Positions 54,901-63,383 of a stretch of DNA of 64,000 nucleotides are shown here, piece by piece; position 1 is the stretch's first letter; each line of letters opens with the position of its first letter. Made by a program: the position numbers and the translations under genes. Below the pieces are notes generated by a model, which worked only from the letters and a program-made list of their open reading frames with translations, ran no database searches and was not told the origin of the DNA. Source of the stretch: Janthinobacterium lividum (GTDB lineage Bacteria; Pseudomonadota; Gammaproteobacteria; Burkholderiales; Burkholderiaceae_D); NCBI RefSeq assembly GCF_023509035.1, contig NZ_CP075583.1, forward strand, positions 2,604,001 to 2,668,000. Direction: 5' to 3'.

Positions 54901-57587
54901 CCAACAACAGTGATCCCGCCGTCTCCCATGAAAACCTGGGCGGCCTGATCGGCTGGAGCGAGGCCGGCAGCACCGCCAGCCACGTCTACAGTAGCGGCGC
55001 CGTGGCCGGCAGCGGCTTTGCCGGAGGCACGGTGGGCGGCCTGGTGGGGCGGGCCGATGCGGGCGCTGGCGTGGCATATGGTTTCTGGAACTATGAAACG
55101 GCCGGCACCATGCTCGACCAGGGCGGCGCCACGGGTCGTACCACTGTGCAGATGCAGCAGCAGGGCAGTTTTAATGATTACAATTTCAACAGCGTCTGGC
55201 GTATTTATGATGGCTATACGACGCCGATGCTGAAAGCCTTTTTGAAGCCGCTGCAAGTGACCGTGACGGCCGATGCGAGCAAGGTCTACGATGGCCAGCT
55301 GGCCAGCTTCCTCGGCAGCCTGAGCTATGTAGGCTTGCTCGACGGCGATACGGGCGCCAATGGCAGCCTCGGCTACGGCAACGCGCGCAATGTCGGCAGC
55401 TATGCGCTGACGGGCTTGTGGTCGACCAAGTACGACATCAGCCTGGGCGGCACCACCACCCTGGCCATCACGCCGCGCATGCTGACGGTAAGCATCGGCG
55501 GCAGCAAGGTCTACGATGGCCAGTTGGGCTTTGGCGGCGCCACCTTCACGCTGGGAAATGTGGTCAATGGTGACAGCGTCAGCGCGCAAGGCACGGCCGT
55601 GTTCGCTGACAAGAACGCGGGCAGCCGCAAAGTGGTCAACGCCAGCGGCATCAGCTTGTCGGGCAATGACTTGGGCAACTACAGTGTTGCGGCCGATGCC
55701 AGCGGCCTTGCCGACATCAGCCGCGCCGTGCTGAATGCTGGCGGCTTCAGCGCCGCCAGCAAGGTGTACGACGGCAATACCAATGCCAGCATCAGCGCCC
55801 TGTTCGAAGGCCTGATGGGCAACGACCAAGTGGCCTTGTCCGGTGCCTTGGCCAGCTTCAGCGACAGGAATGCGGGCAGGAGCAGGAACGTCAGCTACAG
55901 CTACGACAGCAGCAATCTGCAGGGCGCCGACGCGGGCAATTATGTGCTGGCCAGCGGCAGCGGCGGCACCACGGCCGATATCACGCCGCGTACGCTCAAC
56001 GTGCAATTTAACGGCGTCAACAAGACCTATGACGGCACGACGGGTGCCGCTCTGAGTTTCGGCGACAACCGGGTCTCTGGCGACCGCCTGGACGTGTCGG
56101 CCCTGGCCAGCTTTAGCGACAAGAATGCGGGCGCGGGCAAGACGGTGTTCGTGACGAATCTGGGCCTGGGCGGCGCGGATGCGGGAAATTACCTGCTGAC
56201 CTCAACGGGCGGCACGACGCAGGCCACGATTGCGCAAAAACAATTGTCGACCTGGGTCGGCAGTGGCAGCGGCTTGTGGAGCGATGCCGCCAACTGGGAC
56301 GGCGGCGTGGTGCCGGAAGGCGCGAACGTGCTGGCTGTCGACTTTAGCAACAGCAAGGGTATCGTCACCTACAGTGCGGCGGCCGGCAGCACCATCCTGA
56401 AAAACCTGAATTCGGCGACGGGCTTGCTGTTGACGGGCGGCAGCCTGACCCTCGGTGATAGCGTGCCGGACCTCTCCGCGCTGGGCGGCCTGGAAATCAA
56501 CGGTGGCAGCTTGCTGCTGAACGGCAGCCTGTCAGCGGAGCGCTATGCGCAAGGTGGCGGTGTGCTGAGCGGCAACGGCAACTTGCTTGTCGCCAACAGC
56601 TTCAGCCAGGTGGCCGGCGCTATCCGGCTGGCGGGCCAGCTGGCCATCACGCAAGCCCAGGGCGACTTGCGCTTCGCCAGCCTGGCAGCGAACGAGGTGA
56701 AACTGAGCGCCCTGAACGGCGCCATCGGCCAGGACGGCGCGCTGCTCGCCAGCAGCCTGACGGCGCAGGCGAAAAATGGCATCGTGCTGGGCCATGCGGG
56801 CAACCAGGTAAGCAGTTTTACTGCCAGCAATAGTGCCGGCGGCGGCATTGTGCTGAACAATACCTCTGCGCCGGCTACCTTGACCCTGGGAACGCTGACC
56901 ACTGGCGCGGGCAATATCGCCATCGACAACACGGGCGGCATCGCGGCTGGCAATATCAATGCGAATGGCGGCAACGTGAGCGTGACGGCGCACAGCCCCG
57001 TCACCGTCAACGGCAAGATCGAGGGCAATGACATTGCCCTCAATGCCAGTACGGACGTGGTGCTGGGCGATGGCGCGCAGCTGGCGGCGGCGCGCGACAT
57101 CAGCCTGGTGGCGGGCGGCGATATTCGTGTCGAAGGCAATGCCAAGGTCCTCGTCGGCGGCAATTTTGCCGCCAGCGCGGAAGGCTATGTGCGCTTTGCG
57201 GACACGGCCAGCGTCGCTTTGCCGGCTGCGGCCAGCATGAGCGTGCTGGCGAAAACGGGCAGCATCACGGGTGGAGCGGGCGTGCGCATCAACCGTCAGC
57301 GCGCCAACGTCAGCTTGCTGGCGCCGAACGGAGCGGTGGCCATGCCGGACGTCATCTTCCTGCCCGCCACGACGATCGACAAGCCCGTCATCGATGCCGG
57401 TGTCAGCGCCGCCATCGACGATGCCTTGCGCTTCATCAAACAAGCCGATCGTGCCAACGCCCCGCTCGCTTCCATGCAGCCAACCAAGCATGACGAGGTG
57501 AAGGACGACAAGGATGTTGCCGGTGCCACAGGTAAATCAACAGGATACAAAGACAATGACTCTATTAAAAAAACGTTCTGCAACTAA
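51978..57587 (+). CDS. Large TpsA exoprotein (filamentous-haemagglutinin type with GLUG and YDG/MBG repeats)
   Basis: A secreted protein of about 1,869 aa. The signal peptide ends GAAQA, before NPASPQVVNGQATF. The TPS haemagglutination domain spans about residues 43-290, with the hallmark LINPNGIVFGKGAKV. A beta-helix-like body follows, then six or more GLUG motifs (VGGLVGSNGG, IGGLVGRNGG and similar, about 810-1035), and four YDG/MBG-type repeats (KVYDGQ, KVYDGQ, KVYDGN, KTYDGT, about 1090-1420). The last 200 residues before the tail are Gly/Asn-rich; the extreme end is Lys/Asp-rich. ATG 51978 has CAGGA eight bases upstream; ATG 51969 is an alternative. Likely an adhesin or biofilm factor exported by the adjacent TpsB. 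Confidence 0.9.
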   Translation: MHKHVQHASVFVLTPSFSSPFAPPLRRTALALLLAGCFGAAQANPASPQVVNGQATFNQQGNIFSITNTPNTIINWQSFSIHAGEITRFIQQNGSSAVLNRITGQDPSKILGALESNGKVFLINPNGIVFGKGAKVDVNGLVASSLGLSNADFLSGKREFTAGSVAGAVSNAGAIHAGKGGQVLLIAPNVENTGIITAPNGEVILAAGRSVQLADPGNPQLRVLLSAPTDQALNLGQIIAQGGSIGMAGALVSQRGVLNANSAVIGDNGRIVLKASGKALLEAGSVTSATGAAGKGGDIQVLGEQVGLLGNAKVDASGATGGGTVLLGGDYQGKNAAVQNARQTLVGKDASVTADAIGNGNGGKIIAWGNASAQVYGSLSARGGAQGGDGGFVETSGHYLAVDGIRVNTSAARGKRGNWLLDPYDITVVAGSGGQLGDVDQFADAPSTGNASIGADLLSSASSNVTLQATHRINFNSAVNITQQGVGLTAQAGETINVNASITTNGGAVRLFANDASSGSIGAVGSLVNLAAPITSNGGSVYLSGASVGGAGVVDVGSGHLSLISNFQGGAIDLTGSGDQLLGSGIAGQTVTLQADNIGINGKVNFGGTGGGANVIIKPLNSSRSIDLGTKSGTALSLNAIELAGISSSSLTIGDGTNTGGIRISDALARAGDLHLNAASGITATGAVTVDGTFSLDGGSWVQNAAALPGFSARNFTIGSGASFLRVAGGDGVASPYLLADIYGLQGIASLGLGNNYRLAGNIDASGTVNWNGGKGFIPIAGGSAAYSGVFDGAGFAISNLIIDGGSYDSPVGLFGSLQGGTVRNLNLNGGSVFGKTNVGALVGNVLSGTIDNVSSSVIVSGRRNVGGLVGSNGGRISAASASGAVNGATADDAGGIGGLVGLNQTGASITASTASGAVTGARTMVGGLVGNNDGAVAQSYATGTVHGAANIGGLVGRNGGSISNAYATGAVGAANNSDPAVSHENLGGLIGWSEAGSTASHVYSSGAVAGSGFAGGTVGGLVGRADAGAGVAYGFWNYETAGTMLDQGGATGRTTVQMQQQGSFNDYNFNSVWRIYDGYTTPMLKAFLKPLQVTVTADASKVYDGQLASFLGSLSYVGLLDGDTGANGSLGYGNARNVGSYALTGLWSTKYDISLGGTTTLAITPRMLTVSIGGSKVYDGQLGFGGATFTLGNVVNGDSVSAQGTAVFADKNAGSRKVVNASGISLSGNDLGNYSVAADASGLADISRAVLNAGGFSAASKVYDGNTNASISALFEGLMGNDQVALSGALASFSDRNAGRSRNVSYSYDSSNLQGADAGNYVLASGSGGTTADITPRTLNVQFNGVNKTYDGTTGAALSFGDNRVSGDRLDVSALASFSDKNAGAGKTVFVTNLGLGGADAGNYLLTSTGGTTQATIAQKQLSTWVGSGSGLWSDAANWDGGVVPEGANVLAVDFSNSKGIVTYSAAAGSTILKNLNSATGLLLTGGSLTLGDSVPDLSALGGLEINGGSLLLNGSLSAERYAQGGGVLSGNGNLLVANSFSQVAGAIRLAGQLAITQAQGDLRFASLAANEVKLSALNGAIGQDGALLASSLTAQAKNGIVLGHAGNQVSSFTASNSAGGGIVLNNTSAPATLTLGTLTTGAGNIAIDNTGGIAAGNINANGGNVSVTAHSPVTVNGKIEGNDIALNASTDVVLGDGAQLAAARDISLVAGGDIRVEGNAKVLVGGNFAASAEGYVRFADTASVALPAAASMSVLAKTGSITGGAGVRINRQRANVSLLAPNGAVAMPDVIFLPATTIDKPVIDAGVSAAIDDALRFIKQADRANAPLASMQPTKHDEVKDDKDVAGATGKSTGYKDNDSIKKTFCN

Positions 57588-58308
57588 GGCCTTGTTGTGG
57601 CTGGCCCTGATGTGTCTGGGCGCGCACGCTTGGGCCGGGCAGGTGGCGGGCACGGTGATGCAGTTGAGTGGCCCCTTGATGGCCAAGAAGGCGGATGGCA
57701 AGGTGAAAATCCTGGCCATCAAGTCCGAGGTCGAGCAGGGTGACACCTTGCTGACGGAAAAAGAGACCTATGCCTTGATCCGGCTGATCGACAATAGCGA
57801 AATCACCTTGAAACCGAATACCAGTTTCGTGATCGAGCAATTCAGCTACACGGCCGAGCAGCCCGATGGCGACCACGCCATCTTCAGTTTGCTCAAGGGT
57901 GGCTTGCGTTCCGTCACGGGCTTGCTGGGCAAGCGCAACAAGGAGCGCTTCGAGATGAAGACGCCGGCTGCCACCATCGGCATTCGCGGCACGACGTTTG
58001 TTGCCGAGTATGTGGCGCTCGGATCGCTGCCGGGCACGCCAACGGCTCGCGCCGCATCCGCGATCGTGCCGGGCCTGTACGTGCAGGTGCTCGATGGTCT
58101 GATTCATGTGACCAATCCTGCCGGTTCGCAAAATTTTGCCGCCGGCCAGTTCGGCTTTACGCCCAACTTCAAGCAGCCGCCCGTGTTGCTGCCCGTCAAT
58201 CCCGGCATCAAGTTCACGCCGCCGCCAGTCTTTTCAGCGTCGCCATCGAGCTCAGGCAGCGCTGCAGCCGGCAACAAGCCTGCCGCCATCGATTGCGTGG
58301 TGCGCTAA
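57556..58308 (+). CDS. FecR-domain periplasmic protein
   Basis: A 250-aa exported protein. The signal peptide is LLWLALMCLGAHAWA, cleaved before GQVAGTVMQL. The FecR domain includes VEQGDTLLTEKETYALIRLIDN, the NSEITLKPNTSFVIEQF core and MKTPAATIGIRGTTFVAEY. A disordered Pro/Ser tail ends in a lone Cys (AIDCVVR). Its start lies 32 bases inside the 3' end of the tpsA gene in another frame, so it is very likely co-expressed. No ECF sigma gene (fecI-type) is nearby, so it is not a classical anti-sigma partner. Confidence 0.88.
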   Translation: MTLLKKRSATKALLWLALMCLGAHAWAGQVAGTVMQLSGPLMAKKADGKVKILAIKSEVEQGDTLLTEKETYALIRLIDNSEITLKPNTSFVIEQFSYTAEQPDGDHAIFSLLKGGLRSVTGLLGKRNKERFEMKTPAATIGIRGTTFVAEYVALGSLPGTPTARAASAIVPGLYVQVLDGLIHVTNPAGSQNFAAGQFGFTPNFKQPPVLLPVNPGIKFTPPPVFSASPSSSGSAAAGNKPAAIDCVVR

Positions 58309-58347
58309 GCTGTTCCCTGCAAGTCCGGCACACCTGACAAATAGGGC

Positions 58348-58378
58348 TTGACCTTCCCATCGTTGGATAGCAGATCCT
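58348..58378 (+). promoter_or_regulatory. CueR-type operator/promoter of copA
   Basis: TTGACCTTCCC at 58348-58358, then a TGGA half (58364-58367) and a weak -10 (GATCCT, 58373-58378) with a 19-base spacer. The long spacer with ACCTTCC inside is the mark of MerR/CueR promoters and matches E. coli copA closely. It lies 36 bases before copA. Confidence 0.85.
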
Positions 58379-58413
58379 GATCGTATTAGTTAATCTTTCG
58401 TACAGGATATGCC

Positions 58414-60848
58414 ATGAACCAGAGTGCACTCGCTCCCGCCGCTTCCCCTTCCGCCGCCGCGCATGCGCAGGCGCTGGCCATTGAAGGTATGAGCTGCGCC
58501 TCGTGCGTGGGCCGCGTGGAAAAAGCCCTGGCCGCCGTGCCCGGCGTGAGCCAGGCCAGCGTCAACCTGGCCACCGAAGTGGCCAAAGTCACGTCCAGCA
58601 CGCCAATTCCCTGGCCACCTTGCAGGCGGCCGTGGAAAAGGCCGGCTACAGCGTGGCGCAACGCGAAATCGACCTGAATATCGCCGGCATGACGTGCGCC
58701 TCGTGCGTGGGCCGGGTGGAAAAAGCCTTGCTGAAAGTGCCGGGCGTGCTGGCCGCCAGCGTCAACCTGGCCACGGAAAGCGCGCGCATCAAAGTGACGG
58801 GCGGCCTGGAGGCGGGCACCCTGATCGCCGCCATCGACAAGGCTGGCTATGCCGCCACGGCGCCCGCCGCCAGCCAGTCCAGCGCGCCCGTTGCCGCACC
58901 CAACCGCGACGGCATGAAAGTGGCGTTCGCAGCCGTGCTGGCCTTCCCCCTGATGTTGCCCATGCTGTTCGAGTGGGCCGGCATCCATTTGATGCTGCCC
59001 GGTTGGCTGCAATTTGCCCTGGCCACGCCCGTGCAATTCTATTTCGGCGCGCGCTTCTACAAGGCGGGCTGGAAGGCGGCCCGTGCCGGCAGCGGCAATA
59101 TGGATCTGCTGGTGGCGCTGGGCACGAGCGCCGCGTATGGCTTGTCCGTCTACCAGTGGCTGACGGCGGGCGAGATGCTGCCGCACCTGTACTTCGAGGC
59201 CTCGGCCGTGGTCATCACCCTGGTGCTGTTGGGCAAATGGCTGGAAAGCCGCGCCAAGCGCCAGACAGCCTCGGCCATCCGCGCGCTGCAAGTCTTGCGA
59301 CCGGAATCGGCCCGCGTGCGCCGCGATGGCATCGAGATCGACTTGCCTGTGGAACAGGTCAAAGTGGGCGACCTGGTGGTCATCCGCCCTGGTGAACGGG
59401 TGGCCGTCGATGGCGTGGTGGTGGAAGGCGCCAGCCAGATCAACGAATCGCTGATCACGGGTGAAAGCTTGCCGGTCGACAAGCATCCGGGTGACAAGGT
59501 CACGGGCGGCGCCATCAATGCCGATGGCTTGTTGCTGGTGCGCACGCAAGCCGTAGGCGGCGAAACGACCTTGTCGCGCATCATCCGCCTGGTGGAAGAT
59601 GCGCAGGCAGCCAAGGCGCCGATCCAGCATCTGGTCGACAAGGTCAGTGCGATCTTTGTGCCCGTGGTGCTGCTGCTGGCGCTGCTGACCATGCTGGGCT
59701 GGTGGTTCGCTACTGGCGAGCTGGAGAACGCCATCATCAATGCCGTGGCCGTGCTGGTCATCGCCTGTCCGTGCGCGCTGGGCCTGGCCACGCCGACGGC
59801 CATCATGGCCGGCACGGGCGTGGCTGCCCGTTACGGCATCCTGATCAAGGATGCGGAAGCGCTGGAAGTGGCGCACGCCGTCAATACCGTCGTGTTCGAC
59901 AAGACGGGCACCCTGACCGTGGGGAAACCTGCGCTGGCAGCCCTGCATGCGCATGGCGTCGACGATGCACGGCTGCTGCAACTGGCGGCCAGCATCCAGC
60001 GCGGCAGCGAACACAGCCTGGCTACGGCCGTGCTGGATGCGGCTAGCGCGCGCCACATCGAACCCTTGCCAGCCACGGGTCTGTCGGCCTTGCCAGGCCG
60101 CGGCTTGGCGGCCCACGTCGATGGCCTGGAACTGAAATTGGGCAGCACGCGCCTGATGCAGGAGTTGCACGTGGACATGGCGCCGCTGGCCAGCCAGGCA
60201 TTGGCGCTGGAAAACACGGGCAACACGATTTCCTGGCTGGCCTCGGGATCGGAACTGCTGGGCCTGTTCGCCTTTAGCGACCAGGTCAAGCCGAATGCGC
60301 AGGCGGCCATTGCCCATCTGCATAGCCTGGGCATCCGCACGGTGATGTTGACCGGGGACAACCAGGGCAGCGCGGATGCCGTCGGCAAGCTCTTGGGCAT
60401 CGACACGGTGGCGGCGAAAATGCTGCCGGCCGATAAAACCGCTAAAATTGTCGCGCTGAAAGGCGAGGGCGCGAAAGTCGCCATGGTGGGCGACGGCATC
60501 AACGATGCGCCCGCGCTGGCGGCCGCCGACGTGGGTATCGCCATGTCGACGGGCACGGACGTGGCCATGCATGCGGCCGGCATCACCCTGATGCGCGGCG
60601 ATCCGGCCCTGGTGGCGGACGCCATCGATATCTCGCGCCGCACTTACAGCAAGATACGGCAGAATCTGTTCTGGGCCTTCATTTATAACCTGATCGGCAT
60701 TCCGCTGGCCGCCTTTGGCTTGCTCAACCCCATGGTGGCGGGCGCGGCGATGGCCTTCAGTTCCGTCAGCGTGATCAGCAATGCCCTGTTGCTGCGCCGC
60801 TGGAAAGCCCGTAGTCATTCAGGTAGCGCGCATACCAAGGAGCAATAA
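58414..60848 (+). CDS. copA: Cu(I)-exporting P1B-type ATPase CopA (single-base frameshift near 58597-58600)
   Basis: A copper efflux pump, about 811 aa when repaired. It has two N-terminal heavy-metal domains ([16 protein letters not shown] and [16 protein letters not shown]), eight membrane helices with the metal-site CPC in [13 protein letters not shown], phosphorylation motif [22 protein letters not shown] (HP-like) and [11 protein letters not shown]. In the first domain the frame breaks after KVTSS; one missing base restores [19 protein letters not shown] CueR-type promoter precedes it and cueR follows three bases later. Confidence 0.93.
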
Positions 60849-60850
60849 GG

Positions 60851-61270
60851 ATGAATATCGGCCAGGCGGCAAGCGAGACGGGCGTATCGGCAAAAATGAT
60901 ACGCTACTACGAAAGTATTGCCCTATTAAAACCCAGCGCGCGCAGCGACGCCGGTTACCGCATCTACACGCCGAACGACTTGCACGCCTTGCGTTTTATT
61001 AAACGCGGGCGGGGGCTGGGTTTTTCGCTGGAACAGATCCGCGAACTGCTGTCGCTGTGGCAAAACGACCAGCGCGCCAGCGCGGACGTGAAAGGCATCG
61101 CCCTCGCGCACGTCGCCGAGCTTAATAAGCGCATCGACGAACTGACGGAAATGCGCGATACCCTGGCCCACCTGGCGCAATCGTGCCACGGCGACGACAA
61201 GCCCGATTGCCCCATCCTGCAAAGCCTGGGGCTGGCCGGCGAAACGGAAGTGAAGGCTTGCTGCCATTGA
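60851..61270 (+). CDS. cueR: Cu(I)-responsive MerR-family regulator CueR
   Basis: A 139-aa dimeric activator. The winged helix MNIGQAASETGVSAKMIRYYES is followed by PSARSDAGYRIYTPNDLHALRFIKR and a dimerisation helix. The metal loop is SCHGDDKPDCPIL, in which the two Cys eight residues apart bind Cu(I); the C-terminus ends CCH. AAGGAG inside the copA tail serves as ribosome-binding site. It should act on the operators at 58348 and 62300. Confidence 0.94.
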   Translation: MNIGQAASETGVSAKMIRYYESIALLKPSARSDAGYRIYTPNDLHALRFIKRGRGLGFSLEQIRELLSLWQNDQRASADVKGIALAHVAELNKRIDELTEMRDTLAHLAQSCHGDDKPDCPILQSLGLAGETEVKACCH

Positions 61271-61291
61271 TGTAAATCAACGGAGGTGTGT

Positions 61292-62020
61292 ATGGCGTAC
61301 GACCTGTATTACTGGCCCACGATACAGGGGCGCGGCGAATTCATCCGGCTGGCCCTGGAAGAGGCGGGCGCCGACTACCGCGATATCGCCCGTTTGCCTG
61401 AACGCAAGGGGCAAGGCCTGTCCGCCATGCTGGCCTGCCTCGATGGTGGCGCCACGCCACAGGCCGCCTACGCGCCGCCCGTGCTGCGCGATGGCGACGT
61501 GCTGATCGGCCAGACCACGAATATCCTGCTGTACCTGGGCCGGCGCCTGGGCCTGGCGCCGCGCGCGGAAAGCGGCCGTTTGTGGCTGAACCAGCTGCAA
61601 CTGACAATGGCCGACTGGCTGACGGAAGTGCACGACACGCACCATCCGCTATCGATGAACCAATATTATGCAGAGCAAAAGCAGGCAGCCATGCTGCGCA
61701 GCGCGGATTTCCGCGCGACGCGCTTGCCCAAGTTTCTCGATTATTTCACGCAGGTGCTGCTGAACAACGGCAGCCGCGGCCAGTATCTGGTGGGCGCCAA
61801 ACTCACGTATGGCGACCTGTCGCTGTTCCAGATGCTGGCGGGCCTGCACTATGCGTTTCCGCAAGCTATGGCGCGCCTGGCGCCCCAGTATCCTGCCCTG
61901 TTTGCGCTGCACGACACGGTGGCGGCGCGGCCGAATATCGCCCGCTACCTGAAGTCGAAGCGCAGAATCGCATTCAATGAGGAAGGCATCTTCCGCCATT
62001 ATCCCGAGCTGAACGGATAA
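61292..62020 (+). CDS. Glutathione S-transferase family protein
   Basis: A 242-aa two-domain GST. The thioredoxin-like N-terminus (YDLYYWPTIQGRGEFIRLALEEAG) has the Tyr and RGE typical of Nu/alpha-like GSTs; ATPQAAYAPPVLRDGDVLIGQTTNILLYLG carries the cis-Pro and glutathione-binding Gln-Thr. The C-terminal all-helical domain includes YLVGAKLTYGDLSLFQMLAGL. CGGAGG lies five bases before ATG 61292. It follows cueR by 21 bases, so it may be part of the copper operon; glutathione buffers Cu(I). Confidence 0.9.
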   Translation: MAYDLYYWPTIQGRGEFIRLALEEAGADYRDIARLPERKGQGLSAMLACLDGGATPQAAYAPPVLRDGDVLIGQTTNILLYLGRRLGLAPRAESGRLWLNQLQLTMADWLTEVHDTHHPLSMNQYYAEQKQAAMLRSADFRATRLPKFLDYFTQVLLNNGSRGQYLVGAKLTYGDLSLFQMLAGLHYAFPQAMARLAPQYPALFALHDTVAARPNIARYLKSKRRIAFNEEGIFRHYPELNG

Positions 62021-62024
62021 AAAA

Positions 62025-62048
62025 ACAGCCGGCGCAAGGGCCGGCTGT
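62025..62048. terminator. Hairpin between the convergent gst and copper-chaperone genes
   Basis: ACAGCCGGC (62025-62033) pairs with GCCGGCTGT (62040-62048). The A-rich left flank gives a T run for minus-strand transcripts, so it may end the chaperone gene (stop at 62068) as well as gst. Confidence 0.75.
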
Positions 62049-62067
62049 CTTGGTGCTGCTGAGGCTG

Positions 62068-62268
62068 TTACTGGGCGCTGGTAACGGGGTAGCCCGCTTC
62101 CACGATGGCGGCGCTGATGGCGCCCAGGTCAGCGGACGACTCCACCGTGACGCGCTTGCTGGCCAGGTCGATCTGCACCTGGGCTTGCGGATCGATGCCT
62201 TGCACCGCTTTAGTGACCGAGCCGACGCAATGGCCGCAGCTCATGTTTTCAACTTGTAACTGATACAT
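62068..62268 (-). CDS. copZ: Heavy-metal-associated copper chaperone (CopZ-like)
   Basis: A 66-aa single HMA domain. MYQLQVENMSCGHCVGSVTKAV has the Cu(I) site MSCGHC; the remainder (DPQAQVQIDLASKRVTVES; AISAAIVEAGYPV) completes the ferredoxin-like fold. AGGAG precedes the start at 62268. It is preceded by its own CueR operator, so it belongs to the same regulon as copA. It would carry Cu(I) to CopA. Confidence 0.93.
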   Translation of the reverse strand: MYQLQVENMSCGHCVGSVTKAVQGIDPQAQVQIDLASKRVTVESSADLGAISAAIVEAGYPVTSAQ

Positions 62269-62299
62269 GCAAGCACTCCTTGAATGATTAAGTGCTTCC

Positions 62300-62330
62300 A
62301 CCGTAAGCCTTCCCCCGATGGTAAGGTCAA
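62300..62330 (-). promoter_or_regulatory. CueR-type operator/promoter of the copper chaperone
   Basis: On the minus strand: -35 TTGACC (62330-62325), 19-base spacer containing GGGGGAAGG, and -10 TACGGT (62305-62300). ACCTTACC and GGGAAGG form the expected imperfect dyad. Confidence 0.85.
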
Positions 62331-62350
62331 GGGGAAAGCTGCCGTGCGTA

Positions 62351-63292
62351 TCAATTCAGCAGGAAATCGGCGGCTTGCATGGGCGGCGGCACGTTCTCAT
62401 CCTGCACGGATTCGCGCAAGCTGATTTCGATGGCGCGGCACATGGCCGACAGGGGCAGGTCGTTGGCATCTTCGCCGAATGGTTCCTCGATCTCGTCGCC
62501 CAGGGCATCGAGGCCAAAGAAGGTATAGGCGACGATGGCGACGACGAAGGGCGTCATGAAGCCCAGCGAATCGACCAGGCCGAAGGGCAGCAGGAAACAG
62601 TACAGATAGGCCGTGCGGTGCAGCAGCAGGGAGTAGGAGAAGGGGATCGGCGTGCTGCGGATGCGTTCGCACGAGGCGCCTGCGCCCACCATGGCCGAGA
62701 CCGTGTTATCGATCTGCGTGGCAAGGATGCTGTCGATGCGGCCTTGCCGGACGCAATCGGCCAGGTCATGGCCCATCTGCAGCATCAGGTAGTCGGACGG
62801 GTTCGCCGCCTTGCAGGCCGCTTCCCATTCGGCCGGGCGCAGCAGCGGCTGCAAGTCGGCCGGTCCGCGCGTGTCGCGCAGCTGGTGGCGCAGCGCGTGG
62901 CAAAAGGCGATGGTGCGGTAAATCATGCGCACGCGTACATCTTCCAGGCCCAGCCTGGCGTGGGCAGGCGTGTCGCTGCGTATCATCGTCTGGCACTGGC
63001 GCGAGAAATTACGGCTGCGCAAGACCAGTTCACCCCACAGCTTGCGCGCTTCCCAGTAGCGGTCGTAGGCGGCCGTGTTGCGAAAGCCCAGGAAGATGGC
63101 CAGCGGCAAGCCGATCAGGGTAAACGGGATGGTGGTGAGGATGACCTTGTGGTCGAACAGGGTGCCGTGGCACCAGGTGACGAGGGTGGCGATCAGGGTA
63201 TTGACGATGAGCGTGGTGCGGATGCGCGGCAGGACGGAGCCGCGCACCACGAGGAACAGCCGCAGCGCCGACGGACGCTCGCGCACGATCAT
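62351..63292 (-). CDS. Bestrophin-like (UPF0187) inner-membrane channel protein
   Basis: A 313-aa membrane protein. It begins MIVRERPSALRLFLVVRGSV; later segments LIVNTLIATLVTW, LTTIPFTLIGLPLAIFLGFRNTAAYDRYWEARKLWG and PFGLVDSLGFMTPFVVAIVAYTFFGLDALGDEIEEPFG are hallmark bestrophin blocks. Bacterial bestrophins form pentameric ion channels; substrate selectivity cannot be read here. GGGAGC precedes ATG 63292; a longer reading to 63385 is unlikely. It lies upstream of the copper-chaperone promoter on the same strand. Confidence 0.9.
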   Translation of the reverse strand: MIVRERPSALRLFLVVRGSVLPRIRTTLIVNTLIATLVTWCHGTLFDHKVILTTIPFTLIGLPLAIFLGFRNTAAYDRYWEARKLWGELVLRSRNFSRQCQTMIRSDTPAHARLGLEDVRVRMIYRTIAFCHALRHQLRDTRGPADLQPLLRPAEWEAACKAANPSDYLMLQMGHDLADCVRQGRIDSILATQIDNTVSAMVGAGASCERIRSTPIPFSYSLLLHRTAYLYCFLLPFGLVDSLGFMTPFVVAIVAYTFFGLDALGDEIEEPFGEDANDLPLSAMCRAIEISLRESVQDENVPPPMQAADFLLN

Positions 63293-63383
63293 GCTGTGCT
63301 CCCTGCCGGGGGCTGGGCTGGCGGGGAGAGGCGCGTCCGGTGACTGGTAAGAGGGGAAAGACAGAGTGGCAATTGCCGGGAAC

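Noticed and set aside
50513..57491. Long minus-strand frames opposite tpsB and tpsA
   Set aside because: Low-complexity products caused by the repetitive Gly/Ser codons of the exoprotein; no domain signal.
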